From: Chloroflexota bacterium
GTDB lineage: Bacteria > Chloroflexota > Dehalococcoidia > Dehalococcoidales > JAHJRU01
Direction of reading: 5' to 3'
Length of the DNA: 12,096 nt
NCBI GenBank assembly: GCA_018830745.1
Contig: JAHJRU010000099.1
Coordinates: 1-12,096 of the forward strand
Positions 1 to 8,500 of the stretch are shown here, piece after piece (the first letter of the stretch is position 1; each line of letters begins with the position of its first letter). A program made the translations under genes and the position numbers. The notes beneath the pieces are model-generated. The model was given only the letters and a program-made list of their open reading frames with translations. It ran no database searches and had not been told where the DNA came from.

Positions 1-727
1 CCGCCGCCGCCGAAGTATTGGTAGCTACAAAAGCGCTCGATGCCAATCCACCGGCGGTGAGGGCACTGCCGGCATTAAAGCCAAACCAGCCAAACCAGAG
101 TAGACCAGCACCAAGCAACACCAGGCTAATATTGTGGGGCTCCATAGCCTCCCCATGACGAAAGCCTTTGCGGGGACCGAGCATCATGGCTAAAGCCAGG
201 GCAGAGATGCCTGCGGTGATATGAACCACTGTACCACCGGCAAAATCTAGGGCACCCAGGCTGATTAACCAGCCACCATCACCCCACACCCAATGCGCCA
301 CCGGTGCATAAACAAAGGTCAACCACAACGCCGAAAATACGAGCAGGGCGCTAAATTTAATCCGCTCTACCACCGCTCCGGTGATAAGGGCTACCGTAAT
401 TACGGCGAACATAGCCTGAAATACCATGAAAGCCAGGTGAGGTACTGTCGTCGCATAGATAGCAGAGGGCTCCTGCCCCACTCCTCTGAGGCCAAGAAAG
501 TCAAGGCCACCAATAAAACCGCCTATATCCGATCCGAAGCCCAGACTGTAGCCATAGAGCACCCAGAGCAGGCCAACCAGAGCCAGGGCAATGAAGCTCA
601 TCATCATGGTCGAGAGTACGTTTTTCCGCCTCACCATGCCGCCATAGAACAGGGCTACTCCCGGCGTCATTAGCATAACCAGCGCCGATGAAATTAAAAT
701 CCAAGCGGTGTCACCGGAACTAACCAC
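1..727 (-). CDS. amt: Ammonium transporter (Amt family), 3' end cut off by the window
   Basis: Polytopic inner-membrane channel for ammonium/ammonia. Translating the minus strand gives a typical Amt N-terminal half: [19 protein letters not shown] (first helix), then [34 protein letters not shown], and the family signature [10 protein letters not shown], which holds the conserved Asp and the first His of the pore's twin-His pair. It ends in ATNTSAAA at the window edge, so roughly 240 of about 400-450 residues are present and the second pore His lies outside. There is no good ATG. I chose GTG at 727 (VVSSGDTAW...), with GGAGAG about 15 bases upstream, which is a long spacing. The frame stays open upstream into the hisF end, so a longer form is possible. 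No signal peptide is seen, though many Amt proteins have one. It lies 55 bp behind hisF on the same strand and may share the hisHF transcript. No glnK-type regulator gene is visible in the window. Confidence 0.93.
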   Translation of the reverse strand, partial: MVSSGDTAWILISSALVMLMTPGVALFYGGMVRRKNVLSTMMMSFIALALVGLLWVLYGYSLGFGSDIGGFIGGLDFLGLRGVGQEPSAIYATTVPHLAFMVFQAMFAVITVALITGAVVERIKFSALLVFSALWLTFVYAPVAHWVWGDGGWLISLGALDFAGGTVVHITAGISALALAMMLGPRKGFRHGEAMEPHNISLVLLGAGLLWFGWFGFNAGSALTAGGLASSAFVATNTSAAA

Positions 728-782
728 CAGATTAAACCCACTCTCTCCGCAGACAATGTCACTGCGGAAAATAATCGCCCCC

Positions 783-1550
783 CTAAGTCCGTACCGGAAT
801 TCCCCGGTCTGAAAGGAACTGTTTCGTCTTGGCAATGGAATAGGTCCCGTAATGGAATATGCTGGCTGCCAGGACAGCATCCGCCTTGCCTTCAGTCAAT
901 ACCTGATAAAGGTCCCTCAGCGTGCCGGCGCCACCGCTGGCAATTACCGGCACGGTCACCGCTTCTGAAATAGTACGGGTGAGCTCAATATCATATCCTG
1001 CTTTATGCCCGTCAGCGTCCATGCTGGTAAGCAGAATTTCCCCCGCGCCAAGCTCCACCGCCTGTTTTGCCCAATCAACGGCATCTATCCCAGTCGCCTC
1101 CTGCCCGCTGGAGACATAGACCTCCCAGCGCGTCACCTCGCCATCTCCCACCCGCTTGGCATCTATGGCTACTACAATGCACTGGTTACCAAATTTCTCG
1201 GCTCCCTCACTTATAATGGCTGGTTTGCGCAATGCGGCAGTGTTTATTGAAACTTTATCGGCGCCAGCCTTCAACATGCGCCGCATATCCCCGATATTAC
1301 GAAGACCACCACCTACCGTCAACGGCATGAATACCCTCTCTGAGATGCGCTCTACAACGTCCACCATGGTATCACGCCCTTCCGGGGTAGCCGTGATGTC
1401 CAGAAATACCAGCTCGTCGGCGCCCTCTTTATAATAGAAGTCAGCCAGCCCCACCGGGTCACCAGCATCCTGTAAGCGGATGAAGCTCTTACCCTTTACT
1501 ACTCTGCCCCCCTTCACATCCAGGCAGGGAATAATCCTCCTGGTCAGCAT
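783..1550 (-). CDS. hisF: Imidazole glycerol phosphate synthase, cyclase subunit HisF
   Basis: Cytosolic TIM-barrel subunit of IGP synthase. It uses ammonia delivered from HisH to convert PRFAR into imidazole glycerol phosphate and AICAR in histidine biosynthesis. The protein is 255 residues, the normal family length. The start [20 protein letters not shown] carries the catalytic Asp near residue 11. IDAKR near residue 130 carries the second catalytic Asp. The phosphate-binding glycines are seen in TVGGGLRNI and ASGGAGT. The ATG at 1550 has GGAGAGG nine bases upstream. hisH lies 45 bp upstream on the same strand, so the two subunits are co-transcribed. No hisA is present between or beside them here. 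It ends with TAG at 783-785, and amt follows. Confidence 0.97.
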   Translation of the reverse strand: MLTRRIIPCLDVKGGRVVKGKSFIRLQDAGDPVGLADFYYKEGADELVFLDITATPEGRDTMVDVVERISERVFMPLTVGGGLRNIGDMRRMLKAGADKVSINTAALRKPAIISEGAEKFGNQCIVVAIDAKRVGDGEVTRWEVYVSSGQEATGIDAVDWAKQAVELGAGEILLTSMDADGHKAGYDIELTRTISEAVTVPVIASGGAGTLRDLYQVLTEGKADAVLAASIFHYGTYSIAKTKQFLSDRGIPVRT

Positions 1551-1595
1551 CCGCCTTTACCTCTCCGTCTGTGCATTTTCTCTATCACCTTCCGC

Positions 1596-2210
1596 CTAGC
1601 CTGCCCTGAGAGCAAACCGGATGAAATTATCATACATCTTGAGCCCGTATTCACCGCTCTTTTCCGGGTGAAACTGGGTGGCCACCAGGCTGCCTCTGGC
1701 GACGACACTGCAGAACGAGATGCCATATTCTGTCTCGCCAGCCACCAGCGAGCTATCCTCCGGCTCGGCATAGTAGCTATGCACGAAATAAAAATTAGCT
1801 TCGTCGGGTATGCCATCAAACACCGGATGAGCGGTTTTTTGTTTAACCTGGTTCCAACCCATGTGGGGTATCTTCAGCCCCCCGGGCAGTCTTCTAACTC
1901 GCCCCGGCAGGACACCAAGGCAATCATGCCAGCCACCTTCTTCGGTCCCGGTAAACAGCATTTGAAGTCCGATACAAATGCCAAGAAAGGGACGCCCGGC
2001 GGCAATGAACTGGCGGATGGGTTCAACCATACCCAGTTCCTCCAGGCTTTTCATGGTATCACCGGCGGCACCAACACCGGGCAGTATTACCGCCTGAGCG
2101 CTGAGTATATCGTCGGGGCGACTGGTTATCTTCATGCCGTAGCCCAGCTTGGCAAGCGCATTGGTCACGCTGCGCAGATTACCGGCACCATAATCAACTA
2201 CGGCAATCAT
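1596..2210 (-). CDS. hisH: Imidazole glycerol phosphate synthase, glutamine amidotransferase subunit HisH
   Basis: Class I glutaminase subunit that hydrolyses glutamine and channels ammonia to HisF. The protein is 204 residues, typical for HisH. The start MIAVVDYGAGNLRSV is the family N-terminus. PGVGAAGDTM supplies the oxyanion-strand region. FLGICIGLQMLF carries the nucleophilic Cys, and the FHPEKSG motif near residue 180 gives the His and Glu of the triad. The ATG at 2210 follows a strong ribosome binding site, GGAGAGGAG, six bases upstream. It is the first gene of a leftward unit (hisH-hisF, possibly amt). Its promoter can be seen at 2347-2319, giving a leader of about 100 bases. Confidence 0.97.
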   Translation of the reverse strand: MIAVVDYGAGNLRSVTNALAKLGYGMKITSRPDDILSAQAVILPGVGAAGDTMKSLEELGMVEPIRQFIAAGRPFLGICIGLQMLFTGTEEGGWHDCLGVLPGRVRRLPGGLKIPHMGWNQVKQKTAHPVFDGIPDEANFYFVHSYYAEPEDSSLVAGETEYGISFCSVVARGSLVATQFHPEKSGEYGLKMYDNFIRFALRAG

Positions 2211-2298
2211 TCAAGTCTCCTCTCCAGCAACAGATGGACTATCCTCAATCATGTCAGGAGAAATAGGCCTAGTAAAAATATTCTCCACCGGGACATAA

Positions 2299-2316
2299 GC
2301 GGTAGTCTATTACCGC
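2299..2316. repeat. Inverted repeat over the hisH start point, possible operator
   Basis: GCGGTA (2299-2304) and TACCGC (2311-2316) are perfect inverted copies separated by six bases. The repeat sits across the predicted hisH transcription start, where a bound repressor would block initiation. The half-site recurs in the repeat at 2442-2476, which favours a protein-binding site over a chance hairpin. The regulator is unknown. Confidence 0.5.
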
Positions 2317-2318
2317 AT

Positions 2319-2347
2319 ATAATACCATAGGTTTTTCACCGTGTCAA
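2319..2347 (-). promoter_or_regulatory. Sigma-70-like promoter of hisH
   Basis: Read on the minus strand, TTGACA (2347-2342, full consensus) is followed after exactly 17 bases by TATTAT (2324-2319, five of six). A TGG directly before the -10 resembles an extended -10 element. The expected start point is near 2312, about 100 bases before the hisH ATG. It is the best promoter match in the window. Confidence 0.8.
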
Positions 2348-2441
2348 TACCCGAATATCCTTTTTCCAGTTTCAATTATACCGCACACTTAGCTTCATCT
2401 GACCTGATATCGGAAGTTATACGATTTTCAAAAAGTGCATA

Positions 2442-2476
2442 TATACGGTAATATTATAGCATATTTTTACCGCATA
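2442..2476. repeat. Second inverted repeat with the same half-site
   Basis: TATACGGTAA (2442-2451) and TTACCGCATA (2467-2476) are inverted copies matching at nine of ten positions around a 15-base AT-rich centre. The centre reads TATAAT on the minus strand (2458-2453) and TATTAT on the plus strand (2452-2457). No well-placed -35 box was found for either, so I call it a binding-site candidate rather than a promoter. Its half-site matches the one at the hisH start point. Confidence 0.4.
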
Positions 2477-2558
2477 TGCCGCAACCGTGCCAGTCAGGAG
2501 AGGAACAACCACGCTCCTTCTAAACCCATCCAGGACATATCCAGCCAGCACCTATTAA

Positions 2559-2586
2559 TTGACTCAAACGCCAAGTCCGTGATAAC
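2559..2586 (+). promoter_or_regulatory. Probable promoter of the korDABC-hdr operon
   Basis: TTGACT (2559-2564, five of six) is followed after 16 bases by GATAAC (2581-2586, four of six). The expected start is near 2592-2594, about 55 bases before the korD ATG. The -10 match is modest, so confidence is limited. Confidence 0.45.
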
Positions 2587-2592
2587 ATCATT

Positions 2593-2620
2593 ATTTGGTG
2601 GGTTCCTCCCCACACCAAAT
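2593..2620. repeat. Palindrome or 5' hairpin in front of korD
   Basis: ATTTGGTG (2593-2600) pairs perfectly with CACCAAAT (2613-2620). After one bulged A, two more G-C pairs extend the stem. It starts at the predicted transcription start and ends 27 bases before korD. No T-run follows on either strand, so it is not an intrinsic terminator. It could be an operator or a 5' mRNA hairpin. Confidence 0.45.
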
Positions 2621-2647
2621 CACCGAGAAAGCAATACAATAACTGTT

Positions 2648-2932
2648 ATGAAGATATGGCGAAAAGCGCTGGACCTGAATAAGGTAAAGCCCAGCCGAGG
2701 TCAAATTGAAATTATGGAAGACCGGTGCAAGGGATGCCGGTTTTGCATTGAGTTCTGTCCCAAACACGTCCTGGAGGAATCCAAGGCTTTTAACGCCAAA
2801 GGATATCACCCCGCCCAGGCGGCACAGCCCGAAGATTGTGTGAACTGCGGTCTCTGCGAGATGCTTTGCCCTGAATTTGCCATAAAAGTAACGGAGGAAG
2901 AGAAGGTCAAGGAAGTTGTGAGACATGGCTAG
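2648..2932 (+). CDS. korD: 2-oxoacid:ferredoxin oxidoreductase, ferredoxin-like delta subunit
   Basis: Small 94-residue protein with two [4Fe-4S] motifs: CKGCRFCIEFCP (Cys 27, 30, 33, 37) and CVNCGLCEMLCP (Cys 64, 67, 70, 74). In the Kor/Vor family this subunit takes electrons from the TPP/Fe-S core and passes them to ferredoxin. The ATG at 2648 (MKIWRKALDL) gives a normal length but has no strong ribosome binding site. ATG 2714 is an in-frame alternative with GAGGT 12 bases upstream, which would remove 22 residues. The frame is open back to 2435, but that extension lacks any family resemblance. The stop overlaps the korA start by 8 bases, so translation is probably coupled. Confidence 0.9.
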   Translation: MKIWRKALDLNKVKPSRGQIEIMEDRCKGCRFCIEFCPKHVLEESKAFNAKGYHPAQAAQPEDCVNCGLCEMLCPEFAIKVTEEEKVKEVVRHG

Positions 2933-4076
2933 AAGAGGTCCTCTGGTGGGCGAGTTCTTTATGAACGGCGATATTGCCTGCGCCGAAGGCGGAATAAGCG
3001 CCGGGTGCCGCTTCTTTGCCGGCTATCCCATCACGCCAGCTACGGAGGTAGCCGAGCGAATGGCGGCCCGACTGCCCGAGGTCGGTGGCACTTTCATCCA
3101 GATGGAGGATGAGCTGGGCTCAATGGCGGCTATTCTGGGCGCTTCCTGGGCCGGTGTCAAGTCCATGACCTCTACATCCGGGCCCGGATTCAGCCTGATG
3201 ATGGAGAACCTTGGCCTGGGAATCATGCTGGAAACTCCCTGCGTCGTAGCTAATATCCAGCGGGCTGGACCCTCCACCGGACTGCCCACGTTAACCGGCC
3301 AAGGTGATATGATGCAGGCACGCTGGGGTTCTCATGGACCATACAGCATTATCGCTCTGTGCCCAAGCTCCCCACAGGAATGCTACTATCTGACCATCAA
3401 GGCATTTAACCTGTCTGAGCAGTATCGCCTCCCGGTGCTCGTCATGGCCGACGAGATAGTGGGCCATATGAGTGAGAAGGTGGTAATACCACCACCGGAA
3501 GACATCCCCTTAACACCAAGACGCCAACCCACTACCCCACCGGGCGAATACGTGCCCTTCCAGCCGGATGAAGACCTTGTGCCCCCTATGGCCAATGCCG
3601 GAGATGGCTATCGCTTTCATGTTACCGGTCTCACCCATGATGAGAGAGGCTACCCCGTAATGACGGCGGCGGCACAGGATAAGCTGGTAAGACGGCTGAT
3701 TGACAAGATAGAGGTAAACAAGGCGGACATTATTGAGATTGAAGAAGACGGCACAGAGGATGCCGATGTCATCGTCTGCTCCTACGGTATCTCAGCCCGT
3801 GTCTCACAATATGCCGTTGAACTCGCCCGGGGCGAAGGTATTAAAGTGGGTATGCTCCGGCTCATCACGGTCTGGCCTTTCCCCGAGGAGAGAATCAGAC
3901 AGTTAGCCAGGCAAACCAAAACCTTCATCGTCCCGGAGATAAACTCCGGGCAGATTGTGCTGGAGGTGGAGCGCTGTGCCGGGGGCAAAGCCGAGACTTT
4001 ACTCCTGCCTCACATGGGTGGCAGTGCCCATCGTCCGGAGACTATATTAGAAGCTATCAGGAGCGCAGTTAAATGA
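2925..4076 (+). CDS. korA: 2-oxoacid:ferredoxin oxidoreductase, alpha subunit
   Basis: 383-residue alpha subunit of a four-subunit 2-oxoacid:ferredoxin oxidoreductase, which oxidatively decarboxylates a 2-oxoacid to an acyl-CoA (or runs in reverse) with ferredoxin. Visible features are AGYPITPATEV (residues 32-42), the acidic QMEDELGSMAA (about 59-69), TSTSGPGFSLM (82-92) near the TPP pocket, and AGPSTGLPT with GQGDMMQARWGSHG (114-138). The C-terminal half (about 255-383) is the transketolase C-terminal-like domain, ending in PHMGGSAHRPETILEAI. The closest family is the 2-oxoglutarate type (KorA), but branched-chain or other 2-oxoacids cannot be excluded by eye. It overlaps korB by four bases (ATGA), and AAGGAAG lies upstream of the ATG. 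Confidence 0.93.
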   Translation: MARRGPLVGEFFMNGDIACAEGGISAGCRFFAGYPITPATEVAERMAARLPEVGGTFIQMEDELGSMAAILGASWAGVKSMTSTSGPGFSLMMENLGLGIMLETPCVVANIQRAGPSTGLPTLTGQGDMMQARWGSHGPYSIIALCPSSPQECYYLTIKAFNLSEQYRLPVLVMADEIVGHMSEKVVIPPPEDIPLTPRRQPTTPPGEYVPFQPDEDLVPPMANAGDGYRFHVTGLTHDERGYPVMTAAAQDKLVRRLIDKIEVNKADIIEIEEDGTEDADVIVCSYGISARVSQYAVELARGEGIKVGMLRLITVWPFPEERIRQLARQTKTFIVPEINSGQIVLEVERCAGGKAETLLLPHMGGSAHRPETILEAIRSAVK

Positions 4077-4972
4077 ATGACGACGGCTCAGAGCAGACAC
4101 AAGAGATGGACCAGTATTTGAGGGAAGACCGCATGCCCCATATCTGGTGCCCGGGCTGTGGAATAGGCTCAGTCCTCCACTGCTTTCTCAGCGCTTTAGT
4201 TAAAACCGATATAGACGCCGATAAGGTGTGTGTCGTTTCTGGCATCGGCTGTACCGGCCGCGCTGCCGGGTATGTCCATCTGGACTCATTCCATACTACG
4301 CATGGCAGAGCCATACCCTTCGCTACCGGACTAAAATTGGCTAATCCAGAACTGCAAGTGGTGGTCTTCTCGGGAGACGGCGACCTCGTAGCCATCGGGG
4401 GAAATCACCTGATTCACGCCGCCCGCAGAAATATAGATATGACCATAATATGTGTCAACAACTTCAACTATGGAATGACCGGTGGCCAGCTGGGGCCAAC
4501 TACCCCGCTGGACGCCCGTACCGCCACCTCACCCAGCGGCAATTACGAACGGCCCTTCAATATACCCTACCTGGCCGCCGCCAGTGGCGCCACCTATGTT
4601 GCCCGCTGGACATCAATGCACGTGCGCCGACTGGAGCAGACCATTAACGAAGCCCTCTTAAAAAGGGGGTTTAAGTTCATCGAAGTCATTGCCCCCTGCC
4701 CTACGGTATACGGTCGCATGAACCGACAGCCCACCGGCATGGACCAGATGAGATACTACCAGGAAAACAGCGTTATCCAGCACGGTGCCGACCCCAAGGA
4801 CGTGGATATTGACCTCAATGGCAAGATTATCGTGGGCAAGTTTATCGATATCGATCTTCCGACATACAGCGACCTTCAGCTGAGAGTTGAGCAGAAAGCC
4901 TTCGGGCCGGAAGAGTCCAAAGGCGAAGCGGTCAAGAAAAAGGCGGCTACAGCCGCTTCAAAGTCCAAATAG
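4073..4972 (+). CDS. korB: 2-oxoacid:ferredoxin oxidoreductase, TPP-binding beta subunit
   Basis: 299-residue catalytic beta subunit. The TPP/Mg motif runs from GDGD (residues 101-104) to VNNFNYGMTGGQ (about 128-139). The cluster ligands expected for this family are present: WCPGCG (Cys 26, 29), GIGCTGR (Cys 60) and APCPTVYG (Cys 209), which together hold one [4Fe-4S]. HTTHGRAIPFATGLK (74-88) is the conserved loop next to the cofactor. The last about 20 residues are a Lys/Ala-rich tail (KKKAATAASKSK) outside the core fold, of unknown role. It starts inside the korA stop, and korC begins 10 bases after its TAG. Confidence 0.95.
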   Translation: MNDDGSEQTQEMDQYLREDRMPHIWCPGCGIGSVLHCFLSALVKTDIDADKVCVVSGIGCTGRAAGYVHLDSFHTTHGRAIPFATGLKLANPELQVVVFSGDGDLVAIGGNHLIHAARRNIDMTIICVNNFNYGMTGGQLGPTTPLDARTATSPSGNYERPFNIPYLAAASGATYVARWTSMHVRRLEQTINEALLKRGFKFIEVIAPCPTVYGRMNRQPTGMDQMRYYQENSVIQHGADPKDVDIDLNGKIIVGKFIDIDLPTYSDLQLRVEQKAFGPEESKGEAVKKKAATAASKSK

Positions 4973-4982
4973 GTAATATATT

Positions 4983-5546
4983 ATGCATCGAGATGAGATA
5001 GTAATAGGTGGACTCGGCGGACAGGGCATTGTCCTGGCCGGCTATATCATGGGCAAAGCCGCCGCCCTCTTTGATAAGAAGAATTCCACTCACACCCAGG
5101 ACTATGGACCGGAAGCCAGGGGAGGCGCCTGCCGTACCCAGGTAGTCATATCGGATGACCCCATCTCATATCCCTACATTGACAACCCCTCAGTCCTGGC
5201 GGTTATGTCCCAGGGAGCCTATAATACCTACTCCCCCACCATGCGCCCGGATACCATGCTGCTCATTGACGAAGACATGGTCAAACCGGAAAAGTCAAAA
5301 GACACCCGTATTTTCACCATCCCGGCTACGCGCATAGCTCAGGAGCTTGGTCGGGCGGCAGTAGCCAATATCGTCATGCTGGGATTTATCACCGCCGTTA
5401 GCCAGGTGGTATCCAGGGACGCCATGAAACAGGCAGTGCTTGAATCCGTGCCCAAGGGCACCGAGGAACTGAATACCAAAGCCTTTGACCGCGGCTATGC
5501 CCACGGTCTGGAACAACTGACGCCAAGCGAGGGCAAGGGAAAATGA
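4983..5546 (+). CDS. korC: 2-oxoacid:ferredoxin oxidoreductase, gamma subunit
   Basis: 187-residue gamma subunit. IVIGGLGGQGIVLAG at the start (GLGGQG, residues 10-15) is the family nucleotide/CoA-side loop, followed by TQDYGPEARGGACRTQVVIS (39-57), typical of Kor/Vor gamma chains. It completes the korDABC set and is expected to form the CoA-binding part of the heterotetramer. The ribosome binding site is weak (AGGT). The last four bases (ATGA) overlap the start of the large flavoprotein gene, which ties that gene to Kor by translational coupling. Confidence 0.93.
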   Translation: MHRDEIVIGGLGGQGIVLAGYIMGKAAALFDKKNSTHTQDYGPEARGGACRTQVVISDDPISYPYIDNPSVLAVMSQGAYNTYSPTMRPDTMLLIDEDMVKPEKSKDTRIFTIPATRIAQELGRAAVANIVMLGFITAVSQVVSRDAMKQAVLESVPKGTEELNTKAFDRGYAHGLEQLTPSEGKGK

Positions 5547-8500
5547 GTGGGGAAGCCCTGGTAATCGGCGGAGATATTCATGGCGTTCAGACCGCATTAG
5601 ACCTGGCCGATAGCGGCATAAAGGTGACACTGGTCGAACCGTCGCCAGCTCTCCAAGTTAACGGCGTTAATCCTGGCAAAAGCTGGTGGCATAACCAGCC
5701 TGAGTCACTCCGTTTGATACCAAAGCTCCTGAAAGCCTCCAGTCACCCCAATATCAAAGTTCTCACCAGCGCCAGCGTATCCAGGATTAAGGGAAACAGG
5801 GGCGATTACCGCGTAAACGTGGTTCAGCAGCCCCGATACGTAAATGTGGACACGTGCACCAGCTGCGCCCGGTGCGAGCGTGAGTGCCCGGTAAACGTAA
5901 TTCCGCTATCCGGTAAAACTGCCGACGGCCATAAAGCAATTCATCGCCCTGATTTTGGGATAAAATCAGCCCCTTCTACTTATATGATAGACAAGAGGGG
6001 AATACCCCCCTGCACCGCCGCATGTCCGGCCGGAATTAACGTCCAGGGCTATGTTGCCTTGATTTCCAAGGGCAAGATAGACGAAGCGCTTGACATGATA
6101 ACAGACGCCGTGGCTTTCCCGCGGGTACTGGGGCGGATATGCACCCATCCCTGTGAGGATGCCTGCACCCGCAGCCAGGTAGACAAAGCGGTATCAATAT
6201 GCGCCCTGAAAAGGTATGCGGCGGACAACAGTTCCCCCCGCGCCTCCCTGAAAAGGACACACGAAACAAACAATCACGTGGAATCAACCCATCCTCGGGT
6301 GGCTATTATCGGCGCCGGACCAGCTGGCCTGACGGCAGCGCGTGATTTAGCGCGAATGGGGCACCGCTCGACTGTCTTCGAAGCCCTGCCTGCCCCCGGT
6401 GGCATGATAACCTTTGGTATGCCTCGATTCCGCCTGCCCCGTGAGGTGCGGCAAGCCGATATCAACGATATTGTGCGCCTGGGTATTGAAATCCGGACTT
6501 CCACCCCCATCGGGAAGGACCTCACCATCCCGGAGCTGCAACAGCAGGGATATGAAGCCATTCTCATCGCTGTTGGCGCCCATAGAAACCAGCGGTTGGG
6601 TATCCCCGGCGAAGGCCTGGAGGGAGTTATCAACAGCATCGCTTTTCTACAGGCTTTCAACTTAAAGCAGCCGGTTACCGTGGGTAAAAAAGTAGTGGTC
6701 ATTGGTGGCGGCTACACCGGTATAGACTCAGCCCGCACCGCCGTCCGTCTTCATTGTGAGCGTGTCTTGGTGGTCGATAGATATTCCAAGGGAATGCTAA
6801 CCGCCAACCCGGATGAGATTACCGAAGCCGAGGAAGAAGGGGTCGAATTTGATTATCTGGTAGCACCAATCAGGATTGTCGGTCAATATGGAAGGGTGGC
6901 TGGCATCGAGTTCCGGCGAATGCGACTGGGGAGGCCAGACTACTACGGACGACGCCATACTATCCCGATAGAAGGAACAGAATTCTTGGTCGAGGCCGAT
7001 ACCGTAGTCGTGGCCACCGGACAGAGACCCGGACTGGCATTCCTTATGGGAGACACTACCCTGACGGAAGGGGGGAAGCATATTGTTGTTGACCCCCTTA
7101 CCCTGGCAACCAAGATTCCCGGGATATTCGCTGCCGGTGACGCCGCCAGACCCGGCGCCCCGATGATAAATGCCATCGCCGAGGGACGCCAGGCGGCTAT
7201 CTCCATTGACCGGTATCTGCGCGGCGATGACCCGGCCGCCAACCGCTCGCTGGATAAAGTCAAGCCCGTAGAAGTCAACCTGGACGAAGTATATATCCCG
7301 CCAACAGAACGCCAGCCGCTGCCCTGCCTCAAATATGAATTCAGGATTGGAAACTTCGAAGAGGTGGAGCTGGGTTATAACGCCGGAACAGCAATCAAGG
7401 AAGCCGAACGATGCTTGAACTGTGCTACCTGTAGCGAGTGTATGGAATGCGAACGAGCCTGCGAACTCGGTGCCGTAGAGCACAATATGACACCAACACA
7501 GGTCCAACTCGAAGTTGACGCCATCGCCGTAAGGGAAAACCTCGATACTCAGCTGTGGGAATCCGAGGTAATAGGCTCATCCACCCGGCGTTCTGGAATC
7601 TACCTGATACCATCTTCGCCCGATGGGGAGCTATACCCGGCCTCAGCCGTCGCCAGCCGGATAATGGTTGACCTGACGAAGAGACACGCGGTAGATAAAG
7701 AAAAACCTCGGGTTGTCCGGGAAGCAATCAGAACGGATTTTGTGGAAGCTGGCGAAGCCAGAAGCCAGAGAGCTGTCAGCCCTGAAGAGCCGAGGGCAGG
7801 TATCTTTGTCTGCGATTGCGGCGGCAGCATCGGCGAGGTGATAGATTTACCGAATGTAGTGGCGTACTACCAGGGAAAGGGCAACATCGTTTTGTCCCGA
7901 CAGGTTGAATACGCCTGCACCGATGAGGCTGATAATGAGATATTTGATTTAGCCCGAGAGCATGGCCTCACCCACGTAGTCTTAGCCGCCTGCTCCTGCT
8001 GTAACCTGGACCAGATTTGCTTCAGTTGCTCTGACCGCCGGGTCAAGTGTAAATCCAACCTGCTGAGCACCCAGTTGAGAGATAATATTTACTACGAGTT
8101 CGTCAATATCAGAGAGCACTGTGCCTGGGTACACGGGCACCAGTCGGAGGCAGCCACGGCTAAGGCCAAGAAGCTGATTGGTGCCGGGCTAGCCCGCGCT
8201 CTTGAAAGCCAGCCATCGAGCCGGAAAAGTATCAATATCGAGAGAAGCACCCTGGTAGTTGGCGGCGGTTTAAGCGGCCTGCGCGCTGCTGCTGACCTGG
8301 CCTCGCAGGGCTTTCAGACGACACTGATTCGGAAATACGGGTCATATGGAGAACCAGAAAAGGAGTTTGAATCGGCCGGAAACAAGCTGGAAAAAGAACT
8401 GCTCAGTCAGGGAACAACCGTATTAAGCAATGCAGAGCTTTTAAATATCGCCGGCCAGGCCGGCCGGTACCGGGCTTCAGTCAGCCAGAACGGACAATTG

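Larger units (their letters stand above)
2211..2647. other. Divergent control region between hisH and the kor operon
   Basis: This 437-bp stretch has no convincing gene. It is AT-richer than its flanks and carries outward-facing promoter-like sequences for both neighbours plus several inverted repeats, listed separately. The motif TTACCGCATAT occurs at 2310-2320 and again at 2467-2477. A related TATACCGCAC sits at 2377-2386, and the opposite orientation ATATACGGTAA lies at 2441-2451. The hisH leader also has GGAGAA (2257-2262) complementary to TTCTCC (2281-2286), a weak long-loop pairing. I do not recognise a known riboswitch or T-box. Confidence 0.7.

Noticed and set aside
1..12. CCG trinucleotide repeat at the left edge
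   Set aside because: It encodes a short Ala run (TSAAA) at an Ala-rich spot of the Amt protein, as is usual in the family.
1668..2330. 220-codon open frame on the plus strand opposite hisH
   Set aside because: hisH on the minus strand has the catalytic motifs, a strong ribosome binding site and a promoter; this frame has none.
2593..2620. Intrinsic terminator or T-box element
   Set aside because: No T-run follows on either strand, and the T-box consensus is absent.
2435..2647. Longer korD N-terminus
   Set aside because: The extra 71 residues resemble no ferredoxin subunit and would cover the predicted promoter and palindrome.
6797..7507. 236-codon open frame on the minus strand
   Set aside because: It lies opposite the GltD core of the fusion protein and has no domain resemblance.
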